A stretch of 39,363 nt of DNA from Nesterenkonia sp. F (lineage in GTDB: Bacteria > Actinomycetota > Actinomycetes > Actinomycetales > Micrococcaceae), in the NCBI RefSeq assembly GCF_000220985.1, contig NZ_AFRW01000102.1, positions 1-39,363 of the forward strand, written 5' to 3'. Below, piece by piece: positions 24,777-32,977 of this stretch; the stretch's first letter is position 1, and each line of letters opens with the position of its first letter. The notes beneath the pieces are model-generated. The model was not told where the DNA came from and made no database searches. It was given only the letters and a program-made list of their open reading frames with translations. Made by a program: the position numbers and the translations under genes.

Positions 24777-26083
24777 TCCGGCTCTTCCTCGCCCGGGCGT
24801 TCCAGGACCGGAGCGTCTGGCCGCTGCCGGTGCTGGCCTGCACCCTGACCAGCGGCATCGCATTCATGGTCGTCGGCGGCTCCCGCTATTTCTTCACGCT
24901 GGAGCACCCGCTGGCCACGTTCTACGCCGTGCTGGCCGGCGTCGCGCTGATCCTGCTGACCGTGCCCATGGTCTCGCTGCTCTCCTCCTCCGCGCGATTG
25001 ATGGCCCGGCGCCGCGACGAGCGGCTCTCCAGCCTGCGCCTGCTGGGCGCCACCACTGGCCAGCTGCGGCTGCTCGCCGTCTCCGAGGCGGTGCTGCTGG
25101 CCGCCGCGGGCGTCCTCGCCGGCACTGTGCTCTACGTCGCCCTGATGCCGCTGGTGGGGCTGATCCCCTTCGCCGGGGCGCCGATGGGAGTCGACGGGCT
25201 CTGGATCGGGCCCGGGCTCTGGGGACTCTCCGCCGCAGCTCTGATGCTCCTCGCGGCGGGGGCCTCGCTGCTGGGCATGCGCCGCATCGAGGTCACGCCG
25301 CTGGGAGTGCGCACGATGGCCGCTCCCGCGCGGGTGCACTGGGTGCGAGTCGTCGTCGCCGTCCTCGGCGTGCTGGCCGCCCAGCTGCTGGCCCAGCTGG
25401 CCGGCGTCGGCGGCATGGCCGCGGTGATCACGATGATGCTGGCCGCCGTCGCCGTGCCGCTGGTGGTGGTGCAGCTGGTCGGGCCCTGGGTGCTGAAGAT
25501 GGTCACGACCGTCCAGCTGCGACGGGCGAGGACGGCCGAGCGGCTGATCGCCGCGCGCAGCGTGCTGGAGTCCCCGCAGCAGATGTTCAAGCAGGTCGGC
25601 GGCGTCTCGATCACCACCTATGCCGGGGTCATCGCCGGCTCCGGGCTGGGGCTGGTGAGCCTGGCCGATCCGTCGCAGGCCGACCCGGGTCAGGCCCAGC
25701 TGCTCGCCGACATCCAGCGCGGGGTCTGGCTGACGCTGGCGATCTCCTTCCTGATGGCGGCCTGCTCGGTCGGCATCAACCAGACCGCCCAGCTGCTGGA
25801 CCGCCGTCGGCTGTACGCCTCGCTGCACATGATGGGGATGAGCCGCGGCCAGCTGCAGCGCATCCGCACGCTGGCGGTGATGCGCGCGCTGGGCGCGGTG
25901 GTCGTCATCGCCCTGGTCGCCGCGGCGGTCACCGCGTTCCCGATCGTCGGTGCGGCGGTGCTCGTCGCCCCGGCGGCGGTGGGGACCTCGCTGGGCGTGC
26001 TGGGTCTCGGCGTGCTCTGCGTGTTCGTCGGCGCCCAGGTCACGCGACCGGCCCTGCGGAGGGTGCTGGCTCCGATAGGCTGA
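24773..26083 (+). CDS. FtsX-like ABC permease
   Basis: 436 residues with about ten hydrophobic segments, coupled to the ATPase by an ATGA overlap. The FtsX-domain pattern appears twice: after the second segment, ARRRDERLSSLRLLGATTGQL with the following hydrophobic block, and near the end, RRRLYASLHMMGMSRGQLQRI. This internal duplication and ten-segment layout match the larger FtsX/BceB-like permeases rather than the four-segment HrtB or MacB. No large periplasmic domain is obvious. The substrate is unknown; location in a heme operon makes tetrapyrrole or heme-stress relief one option, antimicrobial-peptide-type resistance another. Confidence 0.85.
   Translation: MIRLFLARAFQDRSVWPLPVLACTLTSGIAFMVVGGSRYFFTLEHPLATFYAVLAGVALILLTVPMVSLLSSSARLMARRRDERLSSLRLLGATTGQLRLLAVSEAVLLAAAGVLAGTVLYVALMPLVGLIPFAGAPMGVDGLWIGPGLWGLSAAALMLLAAGASLLGMRRIEVTPLGVRTMAAPARVHWVRVVVAVLGVLAAQLLAQLAGVGGMAAVITMMLAAVAVPLVVVQLVGPWVLKMVTTVQLRRARTAERLIAARSVLESPQQMFKQVGGVSITTYAGVIAGSGLGLVSLADPSQADPGQAQLLADIQRGVWLTLAISFLMAACSVGINQTAQLLDRRRLYASLHMMGMSRGQLQRIRTLAVMRALGAVVVIALVAAAVTAFPIVGAAVLVAPAAVGTSLGVLGLGVLCVFVGAQVTRPALRRVLAPIG
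26076..26081 (+). promoter_or_regulatory. -10 box of hemD inside the permease 3' end
   Basis: TAGGCT runs into the permease stop codon and is followed by 7 bases and ATG 26089. Hexamer and spacing are identical to hemE. Confidence 0.45.
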
Positions 26084-26088
26084 ACGCC

Positions 26089-26831
26089 ATGCGTGTGGTG
26101 ATCAGTCGGGACGCGGCGCGGGCGGGTGCGCTGGAGGCCGGGCTGCGCGCGGCCGGTCTCGCCGTCGACTTCCTGCCGCTGACCGAGCAGCGACTCGTCG
26201 CCGACGTCGCCGAGCTGCGCCGCGCCGTCGAGCGGCTGCGCGCCGGGGATTCTCCTGGCTGCTGGTCACCAGCGCGACCACGGTGCGGATGCTGGCCGCA
26301 GTCGGCTGGACGGGCGAGGTGCCCGCCGACACGCGGCTCGGGGCCACCGGTGCGGCCACTGCCCGGGCGCTGGCCGAGCGCACCGGCGTCGAGGAGATCT
26401 GGACGCCGTCGTCCGAGGCGAGTGCGGCCGGCATGCTCGCCGAGCTGCCGAGGCCGGCGCCGGGGGGCCGGGTGCTGCTGCCGCAGTCCGCGCTGGCCCG
26501 GCCGCAGCTGCGCGACGGCCTCGTCGAGGCCGGCTGGGACGTCGCGGCGGTGACCGCCTATGAGACCGTCGGCCGGCTGGTCGACGGCGTGCCGCCGGAG
26601 GGCGTGCCGCGGCTGGGGGCCGACGACGTCGTACTGGTCACCAGCTCCTCCGCAGCGCAGGCCTGGGTCGAGCTGGTCGCCGGCGCAGAGCGTCGCTGCG
26701 ACGAGCTCGCGCCGGCGCAGGTGCTGGCCATCGGCCGGCCGACCGCCGACACGCTGGAGCAGCTGGGCGCTCCGGCCGACGCGGTCCTCGACGAGCCCAC
26801 CGCCGACGCCGTGCGACGCGTCCTGGGCTGA
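26089..26831 (+). pseudogene. hemD: Uroporphyrinogen-III synthase, single-base frameshift
   Basis: Cyclises hydroxymethylbilane with ring D inversion. The first part reads MRVVISRDAARAGALEAGLR through AVERLRAGD, then the frame is lost at about 26248-26254. The adjoining frame continues as SWLLVTSATTVRMLAAVGW, the conserved TSxxxV region of the family, through [21 protein letters not shown] and the final ADAVRRVLG. The span is 743 bases, one short of 248 codons: restoring one T to give GAT-TTC-TCC (DFSW) joins the halves into 247 residues, the usual size. Because heme and siroheme both need this enzyme, a sequence error is more likely than true loss, unless a paralogue exists elsewhere. Confidence 0.88.
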
Positions 26832-26931
26832 TCGCTGCTCAACCTCCCGGGCCGACGGGGCGGACGCCCGGCGTGAGGCGAGAGACAGCCGACGACGGCG
26901 TCCGGCCCGGCGCGCGACGGCGGTGCGGGAC

Positions 26932-26937
26932 TAGACT
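26932..26937 (+). promoter_or_regulatory. -10 box of hemB
   Basis: TAGACT in the 161-base hemD-hemB gap predicts a start near 26944, giving a leader of about 49 bases that contains AGGAG 7 bases before the GTG start. Confidence 0.45.
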
Positions 26938-26992
26938 GGACGCGCCGGTCCTCCGGCCCGCATCCCCACCCGGCGACCACAGGAGTTCCCCC

Positions 26993-27973
26993 GTGACGTT
27001 CCCCGCCGACAGGCCCCGGCGCCTGCGCCGCACCCCCGCCCTCCGCCGTCTCGTCGCCGAGACCCGGCTGCACCCGGCCGACTTCATCCTGCCGGTCTTC
27101 GTCCGCGAGGGGCTCGAGGAGCCGCAGCCGATCACCTCGATGCCCGGCGTCGTCCAGCACACCGAGCAGAGCCTGCTCGACGCCGCGGAGGAGGCCGCCG
27201 ACCTGGGCCTGGGCGGGATCATGCTCTTCGGCATCCCCGTCGTCCGCGATGCCGAGGGGACGGCCTCGCTGGATCCGCAGGGGATCCTCAACCGCAGCAT
27301 CGCCGCGGTGAAGCGGCGGGTGGGGGATCGGCTGCCGGTGATGAGCGACCTCTGCCTCGACGAGTTCACCGACCACGGCCACTGCGGCGTGCTCACCGCC
27401 GACGGTGCGGTGGACAACGACGCCACTCTGGAGATCTATGCGCGCATGGGCGTGGCCCAGGCCGAGGCCGGCGCCGACGTCGTCGCGCCGTCGGGCATGA
27501 TGGACGGCCAGGTCGCGGTCATCCGTCAGGCCCTCGACGAGGCCGGCCACCAGGACGTCGCGATCCTGGCCTACTCGGCGAAGTACGCCTCGGCCTACTA
27601 CGGCCCCTTCCGCGAGGCGGTCGACTCCCAGCTGCAGGGCGACCGGCGCACGTACCAGATGGATGCGGCGAACCGTTCCGAGGGGCTGCGCGAGGCGGAC
27701 CTGGACCTCGCCGAGGGCGCGGACATGCTCATGGTCAAGCCGGCGACCGCCTACCTCGACGTGCTCTCCGACGTCGCCGAGTCCAGCGACGTGCCAGTCT
27801 CGGCCTACCAGGTCAGCGGCGAGTACGCGATGATCGAGGCCGCCGCGGCGAACGGCTGGGTCGACCGCCGCGCCGTCGTGCTGGAGGCGCTGACCTCCAT
27901 CCGCCGGGCCGGGGCCACCAATGTGCTGACCTACCACGCCGCCGAGGCTGCCCGCTGGCTGCGGGACGGCTGA
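26993..27973 (+). CDS. hemB: Porphobilinogen synthase (delta-aminolevulinate dehydratase)
   Basis: Condenses two 5-aminolevulinates to porphobilinogen. 326 residues. The two Schiff-base lysines lie in [14 protein letters not shown] and [12 protein letters not shown]. The metal loop reads [14 protein letters not shown]. It keeps the first and third cysteines of the zinc-type CxC..C site but has Asp in place of the second, so it fits neither the classical three-Cys zinc enzyme nor the Cys-free magnesium type. [13 protein letters not shown] and FVREG are the usual N-terminal blocks. The GTG start is set by AGGAG 7 bases upstream. It has its own -10 box, and hemL follows after 85 bases. Confidence 0.95.
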   Translation: MTFPADRPRRLRRTPALRRLVAETRLHPADFILPVFVREGLEEPQPITSMPGVVQHTEQSLLDAAEEAADLGLGGIMLFGIPVVRDAEGTASLDPQGILNRSIAAVKRRVGDRLPVMSDLCLDEFTDHGHCGVLTADGAVDNDATLEIYARMGVAQAEAGADVVAPSGMMDGQVAVIRQALDEAGHQDVAILAYSAKYASAYYGPFREAVDSQLQGDRRTYQMDAANRSEGLREADLDLAEGADMLMVKPATAYLDVLSDVAESSDVPVSAYQVSGEYAMIEAAAANGWVDRRAVVLEALTSIRRAGATNVLTYHAAEAARWLRDG

Positions 27974-28058
27974 CTCCCGGACGGCTGACCGACCCGACCG
28001 CCGGCGGACCAGCCGACCGAATCCGACCACCGTGACGAGCACCGATCCGAGAGGGCCT

Positions 28059-29372
28059 ATGACGACCAACCAGCAGCTCTTCGACGCCGCCAGCGACGTG
28101 ATGCCCGGGGGAGTGAACTCCCCGGTGCGGGCCTTCGGCTCGGTCGGCGGGACCCCCGCCTTCATCGTCTCCGCCGAGGGGCCCCGGCTCACCGATGCCG
28201 AGGGCGCCGAGTACGTCGACCTCGTCGGTTCCTGGGGCCCCGCCCTGCTGGGGCATAAGCACCCGGCGGTCATCGACGCCGTCCACGCCGCCGTCGACTC
28301 CGGACTGGGCTTCGGCGCCTCGCACCCCTCGGAGACCCGGCTGGCCGAGCTGGTGCGCTCGCGGGTGCCCGGCGCGGAGATGATCCGCATGGTCTCCACC
28401 GGCACCGAGGCGACGATGACCGCGGTGCGCCTGGCCCGCGGGGCGACCGGCCGCAAGCTGGTGGTGAAGTTCGCCGGCTGCTACCACGGCCACTCCGACG
28501 GGCTGCTGGCCGCCGCCGGCTCGGGTGTGGCCACCCTCGGCCTGCCCGGCTCGGCCGGGGTGACCGAGGCGCAGGCCTCCGAGACCATCGTCGTCGGCTA
28601 TAACGATCGCGCCGCATTGGAGCAGGTCTTCGCCGAGCACGGCGAGGACATCGCCGCGGTGATCACCGAGGGCGTGCCGGCCAACATGGGCGTGGTCCCG
28701 CCGCAGGAGGGCTTCAACGCCTTCATCCGCGAGATCACGCAGCGGCACGGCGCGCTGATGATCTTCGACGAGGTGATGACCGGATTCCGGATCACCGAGG
28801 CCGGCCAGTGGGGCGCCTCGGGCCGACAGGAGGGCTGGACGCCGGACCTGTTCACCTTCGGCAAGGTCATCGGCGGCGGGATGCCCACTGCCGCGCTGGC
28901 CGGGCGTCGCGAGATCATGGAGCACCTGGCCCCGACCGGGCCGATCTACCACGCCGGCACGTTGTCCGGAAACCCGGTGGCGATGGCCGCCGGTGCGGCC
29001 ACGCTGGAGCACGCCACCGCCGAGGTCTATCAGCACATCGACTCCGCCGCCGAGGTCGTGGCGACAGGACTGGGCGAGGCGCTCGACGCCGCCGGGGTGG
29101 ACCACAGCATCCAGAAGGCCGGCTCGCTGTTCTCGCTGGCCTTCGGCACCTCGGCCACCGGAGTGCACGACTACGCGCAGGCCGGGGCTCAGGAAGCCTT
29201 CCGCTACGGGCCGTTCTTCCACGCGATGCTCGAGGCCGGGGTCTTCCTGCCGCCGAGCGTCTTCGAGGCCTGGTTCCTCTCCGCGGCGCACGACGACGCC
29301 GCCGTCGAGCAGATCCTGCAGGCGCTGCCGGGGGCCGCCCGCGCGGCGGCCGCGGCGCAGCCGAAGGACTGA
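28059..29372 (+). CDS. hemL: Glutamate-1-semialdehyde 2,1-aminomutase
   Basis: PLP enzyme converting glutamate-1-semialdehyde to 5-aminolevulinate, channelled from HemA. 437 residues. PLP is bound by Lys269 ([10 protein letters not shown]). [36 protein letters not shown] and [14 protein letters not shown] are the class III aminotransferase and HemL-specific blocks. ATG 28059 is favoured by GAGAGGG about 5 bases upstream; a GTG at 28032 would add nine residues. It is the last heme gene of the cluster. The next gene is insulated by an inverted repeat. Confidence 0.96.
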   Translation: MTTNQQLFDAASDVMPGGVNSPVRAFGSVGGTPAFIVSAEGPRLTDAEGAEYVDLVGSWGPALLGHKHPAVIDAVHAAVDSGLGFGASHPSETRLAELVRSRVPGAEMIRMVSTGTEATMTAVRLARGATGRKLVVKFAGCYHGHSDGLLAAAGSGVATLGLPGSAGVTEAQASETIVVGYNDRAALEQVFAEHGEDIAAVITEGVPANMGVVPPQEGFNAFIREITQRHGALMIFDEVMTGFRITEAGQWGASGRQEGWTPDLFTFGKVIGGGMPTAALAGRREIMEHLAPTGPIYHAGTLSGNPVAMAAGAATLEHATAEVYQHIDSAAEVVATGLGEALDAAGVDHSIQKAGSLFSLAFGTSATGVHDYAQAGAQEAFRYGPFFHAMLEAGVFLPPSVFEAWFLSAAHDDAAVEQILQALPGAARAAAAAQPKD

Positions 29373-29396
29373 GCGACGGGGCTGTGCTTCACGCGT

Positions 29397-29460
29397 CCCC
29401 TCCTCGGTCAGTAGACTCGAGTCAGTAGATCATTTTGTGAAGGTGCTGACTGAGGAGGGG
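29397..29460 (+). promoter_or_regulatory. Inverted repeat enclosing a promoter and masking a ribosome binding site
   Basis: The left arm at 29397-29411 (CCCCTCCTCGGTCAG) pairs with the right arm at 29446-29460 at 14 of 15 positions. The right arm contains the GAGGAGGGG ribosome binding site of the downstream gene. The 34-base loop holds a direct repeat GTCAGTAGA at 29407 and 29421 and the candidate -10 box TAGACT at 29412-29417. Read-through RNA from hemL could fold and hide the site, while RNA started inside the loop lacks the left arm and stays open. The structure is seen; the mechanism is inferred. Confidence 0.65.
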
Positions 29461-29461
29461 T

Positions 29462-29953
29462 ATGACGCAGGACGTCTCGGGCCGGGGCATCGAGCAGGAG
29501 GTCCGGCGGACCGCGCCGGAGGAGAAGCCGGCGCTCGGTGCCCCGCATGATGCGTATGCGTCCACACTGCTGACGGTGAGCCTGACGGGGTTCTTCGCGC
29601 TGTTGCAGCCCGCCATGGATGCTCCGTGGCTCATGGTTCCATGGGTCGGGGCGGTCGCGGTGGTCTTGGCGAGCGTCCACTACCTCAAGCGGGCCCATCG
29701 TCCGGTGCGGGCCAAGAGCGCGGCGCGGCAGGATCTGCGGAACCAGACCATGCCCCTGGCCGTGGCGCCGATGATCGCCGTGGCGTTCGCAGTGCACCAG
29801 CTGAACTGGCTGGTGCTCGAGCCGCTGCACGACGAGTACGGCACCGGCTGGCAGTGGGCGTTCGCCTGCCTGGTGCTGGCCACGCTGATCGTCGCACCGA
29901 TCCAGGCGGCCACCAGCCTGAACCCACGGGCTCGGGAGTACATGACCCGCTGA
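29462..29953 (+). CDS. Small four-helix membrane protein, function unknown
   Basis: I do not recognise a family. The 163 residues have a charged cytoplasmic-type start (to about residue 30) and four hydrophobic segments at about 32-52, 54-74, 95-119 and 131-151. Between the second and third is a basic loop (KRAHRPVRAKSAARQ), placing that loop inside the cell by the positive-inside rule. No catalytic motif is visible. The start is well supported by GAGGAGGGG directly upstream. It is separated from hemL by an unusual inverted repeat with its own promoter and ends before a strong shared terminator, so it is probably a single-gene unit. Confidence 0.75.
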   Translation: MTQDVSGRGIEQEVRRTAPEEKPALGAPHDAYASTLLTVSLTGFFALLQPAMDAPWLMVPWVGAVAVVLASVHYLKRAHRPVRAKSAARQDLRNQTMPLAVAPMIAVAFAVHQLNWLVLEPLHDEYGTGWQWAFACLVLATLIVAPIQAATSLNPRAREYMTR

Positions 29954-29977
29954 TCGGAGATGGTCCCTCTTGCATAT

Positions 29978-30021
29978 GACGACGGCCCCGCCCGAGGAAG
30001 TCCTCGGACGGGACCGTCGTC
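29978..30021. terminator. Strong bidirectional terminator
   Basis: GACGACGG at 29978-29985 and its complement at 30014-30021 close a stem of 21 positions with only two C/A mismatches and the tight top CCGAGG-AAGT-CCTCGG. It lies between the convergent 3' ends of the small membrane gene and betC, 24 and 31 bases from their stop codons. T-runs are absent. Confidence 0.8.
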
Positions 30022-30052
30022 GTGCGTCACCGTCGGGCGGCGACTCGGCCGA

Positions 30053-31636
30053 TCAGCGCCGGCTCTCGTCGGGGATGGTGCCGTACTTCAGCGCCGACCA
30101 GAAGTCGCCGCGGACGTAGCGGGTCTCCGCGTCGGGGACGAAGTCCCAGTGCCGCATGGTGCCCTTGGTCAGGGCTTCGGCGACTAGGCGGCGCTGCGAC
30201 TGGCTGGCGCGCACCTGGGCGTCCAGTGCGTCGAGGTCGTACCGCCGCTCGATCTCAGCACGCAGGGTGGAGGCCACCTCCGCGTACTCGGGGGAGCGGG
30301 CGACGTTGGTGACCTCGTCCGGGTCGGTCTCCAGGTCGAAGAGCTGATCCGGGTCGCCGGGGCAGATGACCATCTTGTGCTGCCCGCGGACGATGGTCAG
30401 CTGCGGCTTCACCGTGCCCTCGGCGAGGTACTCGACGATGACGTCGCGGTCCTCGGGGCGGATGTCGCCGGCGGCCTCGCGACGGGCGATCTCCAGCATG
30501 GAGCTGCCTTCGGTCTCCACCGACGGCGTGCTGCCCAGGTCCATCAGCGTCGGCATCAGGTCCAGCAGCGACACCGGGGTCCGGTACCGACCCTTCGGCA
30601 CCAGGTGATCCGGGCCGTTGACGATCATCGGCACCCGGGAGGAGCGCTCGTACGGGGACATCTTGTACCAGAGGCCCTTCTCGCCGAGCATGTCGCCGTG
30701 GTCGGCGGTCACGATGATCACCGTGTTCTCCGCCAGTCCGACCTCCTCCAGGTGGGCGCGGATGCGGCCCACGTGGTCGTCGATGTAGCTGACGGCCGCG
30801 TAGTACGCCCGGCGGGCGTTGCGGACGTCCTCGATCTCCGGGTCACGCTCGTCGAAGCCGGCCATCGCACGCAGGCGGTGGCTGTGCGGGTCCTCCTCGA
30901 CGGAGGGCACCTGCGGGTTCTTCGGGTCGGGGATCTCGCCCTCGCCGAACCGGTCCCAGTGCTCCCGCGGCGGCTCGTACGGGTCGTGCGGGTGGATGAA
31001 GCTGGTGACCATCAGGAACGGCCGATGCTGTTCACCGTGCGCCTCGGCCCACTGGTTCGCCCGGACTCGGTCGTTGAGGTGGCGGATCGTCCGGAAGCCC
31101 ACCTCGTCGTCGAAGTCCTGCTGGACGGTGGCCTTGGAGACGCCGGCGTCGAAGACCGCGCCGGCCTCGTGGTACCACTGCAGCTTCTGGTCGAACGGCA
31201 GGTCCCAGTCCGGGACCATGTCCAGGTCGGCCGGGTAGACGTCGGTGGTCAGCCGCTCCTCGAAGCCGTGGTGCTGGTCGGCGCCGATGAAGTGCATCCG
31301 GCCCACCAGAGCGGTGTGGTAGCCGGCGTTGCGCAGGTGGTGCGCGAACGTCGGGACCGAGGACGGGAAGTCGTCGCCGTTGTCGTAGCAGCCCAGCTGC
31401 GAGGGGAGCTGGCCGGTCATCATCGATGCGCGCGACGGCGAGCACAGCGGGGTGTTGCAGTAGGCCCGGTCGAAGACCGCGCCCTCGGCCGCCAGCGCGT
31501 CCATGTTCGGGGTCTTGGCGGCCTCGTCGCCGTAGGCGCCGAGCGCCTGTGCGGCCATCTGGTCAGCCTGCACCACCACGATGTTCGGAGGGGAGACAGT
31601 TCCTGAGTTGTGCGAAGTGTCCTGACCGTCGGACAT
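30053..31636 (-). CDS. betC: Choline-sulfatase
   Basis: Hydrolyses choline-O-sulfate to choline and sulfate. 527 residues of the type I sulfatase family. The formylglycine site is Cys65 in CSPSR, within NTPLCSPSRASMMTGQLPS, so it needs conversion by a formylglycine-generating enzyme, encoded divergently next door. Metal and active-site blocks: VVVQADQM (the usual first Asp pair is partly replaced by QADQ, as in choline-sulfatases), HPHDPY, and TADHGDMLGEKGLWYK. The C-terminal block RRLVAEALTKGTMRHWDF followed by YVRG is the choline-sulfatase-specific tail and separates it from arylsulfatases. No signal peptide is seen, so it acts in the cytosol. The start has GGAGGG 8 bases upstream. Confidence 0.9.
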   Translation of the reverse strand: MSDGQDTSHNSGTVSPPNIVVVQADQMAAQALGAYGDEAAKTPNMDALAAEGAVFDRAYCNTPLCSPSRASMMTGQLPSQLGCYDNGDDFPSSVPTFAHHLRNAGYHTALVGRMHFIGADQHHGFEERLTTDVYPADLDMVPDWDLPFDQKLQWYHEAGAVFDAGVSKATVQQDFDDEVGFRTIRHLNDRVRANQWAEAHGEQHRPFLMVTSFIHPHDPYEPPREHWDRFGEGEIPDPKNPQVPSVEEDPHSHRLRAMAGFDERDPEIEDVRNARRAYYAAVSYIDDHVGRIRAHLEEVGLAENTVIIVTADHGDMLGEKGLWYKMSPYERSSRVPMIVNGPDHLVPKGRYRTPVSLLDLMPTLMDLGSTPSVETEGSSMLEIARREAAGDIRPEDRDVIVEYLAEGTVKPQLTIVRGQHKMVICPGDPDQLFDLETDPDEVTNVARSPEYAEVASTLRAEIERRYDLDALDAQVRASQSQRRLVAEALTKGTMRHWDFVPDAETRYVRGDFWSALKYGTIPDESRR

Positions 31637-31956
31637 GCCTGCATCCCTCCTTCTTCAGAGTCGTGGTGTGATGCATCCGTCAGGCTGGCGAATGCGGGCA
31701 CCAGAGTACATGTCACTGGAGTTGCGTGCGTCTCAGTGCCTGGGGATGTGAGGAGTCGCTCATCCAGTACGTGTTCCGCCAGCTCCCCATGCGGCCAGGG
31801 GATGTCGACGACGTCGAGATCCTCGGGCTGTTCCGGGTGGGGTCGCGGCGAGAGACGAGGCGACGGTCGTGCAGCCATGTGGGCGACGCCCGAGACGCCG
31901 GCCGATAGTCTGGAATCCGTCCCACCCCGCCCGTCACATCCGCTCTGGAGCAGCTC
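31637..31956. other. 320-bp divergent intergenic region between betC and the FGE gene
   Basis: On the minus strand TACTCT at 31708-31703 could be the betC -10, leaving a leader of about 60 bases. On the plus strand TAGTCT at 31906-31911 could serve the FGE gene, which has TGGAG 6 bases before its ATG. In between, a small plus-strand frame from GTG 31726 to 31908 would encode 60 residues (with the stretch SLIQYVFRQLPMRPGDVDDV) and has GGAG 4 bases upstream and GC-rich third positions. I do not recognise it; it could be a small protein, a gene remnant or chance. No BetI-like operator is obvious. Confidence 0.4.
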
Positions 31957-32940
31957 ATGGATACCGATCACCACGCTTCGTCCGACGACGCTCCTCGTCA
32001 GCCGGTCAGTCCCTGCTGCGCGCCGAGCAACGGCGCGGCGGGGGTCGCGGAGGCGCCCGGAGTCGAGGCGAGCTCGCCGTCGGGGGCCGTCCCCGGTCCC
32101 TCGCGCGAGCTTCTCGACGCTCTGGCCGCCCGCGCCCCGGAGCAGCTGACGATGATCGGGCTGTCCGCGACCACCTTCCGCATGGGATCCGAGGACGAGC
32201 TGGCCTATCCGGCCGACGGCGAGGGGCCGGTCCGCGAGGTCGCCGTCGGTCCCTTCGCCATCGGCGCCACCAGCGTCACCGTCGCCGAATTCGCCGCCTT
32301 CGTCGTCGCCACCGGTCACCGCACCGACGCCGAGACCTACGGCGACTCGATGGTCTTCGCCGGACGACTGACCGACGCGCTGCGGGCCAGCACTCCGGCG
32401 GTCGCCGAGGCCCCGTGGTGGCGGCAGGTCCGCGGGGCGACCTGGTTCGCCCCCGACGGGCCGGACAGCACCGCCGAAGGCCGCGAGGACCACCCGGTCA
32501 CCCACGTCTCCCACCGTGATGCGCAGGCCTACGCCCAGTGGGCCGGCGCACGGCTGCCCACCGAGGCCGAATGGGAGTACGCCGCCCGCGGCGGCCTGGA
32601 CCAGCAGCCTTACCCGTGGGGCGCGGTCCGCGATCCCGACGGCGTGCGGCGGATGAACATCTTCCCCGGGGACTTCCCGGAGGACCCGCACGGCGAGGCC
32701 GGCACCATGCCGGTGCGCTCCTTCGAACCCAACGGCCTCGGCCTCTACAACTCCACCGGCAACGTCTGGGAGTGGACCGCCGGCACCTTCGGCGCCACGG
32801 GGAACCCGGTCGCCCGCGGCGGCTCCTACATGTGTCACGAGAACTACTGCCGTCGCTACCGGACCACCGGACGCACGCAGGCGACGGCGGACACCACCCT
32901 GGGCCACACCGGCTTCCGGCTCGCCGCCGACGTCGGCTGA
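31957..32940 (+). CDS. Formylglycine-generating enzyme (sulfatase-modifying factor)
   Basis: Copper-dependent oxidase that converts the sulfatase cysteine in CxPxR to formylglycine; BetC next door is the evident client. 327 residues. The two copper-binding cysteines are Cys293 and Cys298 in [13 protein letters not shown], the feature that separates true FGE from other members of the fold. Other blocks: [72 protein letters not shown] (read as overlapping conserved pieces), and NVWEWTAG. The N-terminal CCAPS stretch also occurs in actinobacterial FGEs. Divergent from betC across 320 bases. Confidence 0.93.
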   Translation: MDTDHHASSDDAPRQPVSPCCAPSNGAAGVAEAPGVEASSPSGAVPGPSRELLDALAARAPEQLTMIGLSATTFRMGSEDELAYPADGEGPVREVAVGPFAIGATSVTVAEFAAFVVATGHRTDAETYGDSMVFAGRLTDALRASTPAVAEAPWWRQVRGATWFAPDGPDSTAEGREDHPVTHVSHRDAQAYAQWAGARLPTEAEWEYAARGGLDQQPYPWGAVRDPDGVRRMNIFPGDFPEDPHGEAGTMPVRSFEPNGLGLYNSTGNVWEWTAGTFGATGNPVARGGSYMCHENYCRRYRTTGRTQATADTTLGHTGFRLAADVG

Positions 32941-32977
32941 GCGAGCTGGGTCGACGGCTTCACCGGGGGTCGCCGAC

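Noticed and set aside
24634-26553. Open frame of 639 codons overlapping the ABC ATPase and permease in another frame
   Set aside because: Its sequence is Arg/Ala/Gly-rich noise except for the segment from 26089, which is the true N-terminus of hemD.
26847-26871. CCGGGC/GCCCGG hairpin between hemD and hemB
   Set aside because: The stem is only 6 bp with a 13-base loop and no T-run, too weak to claim as a terminator.
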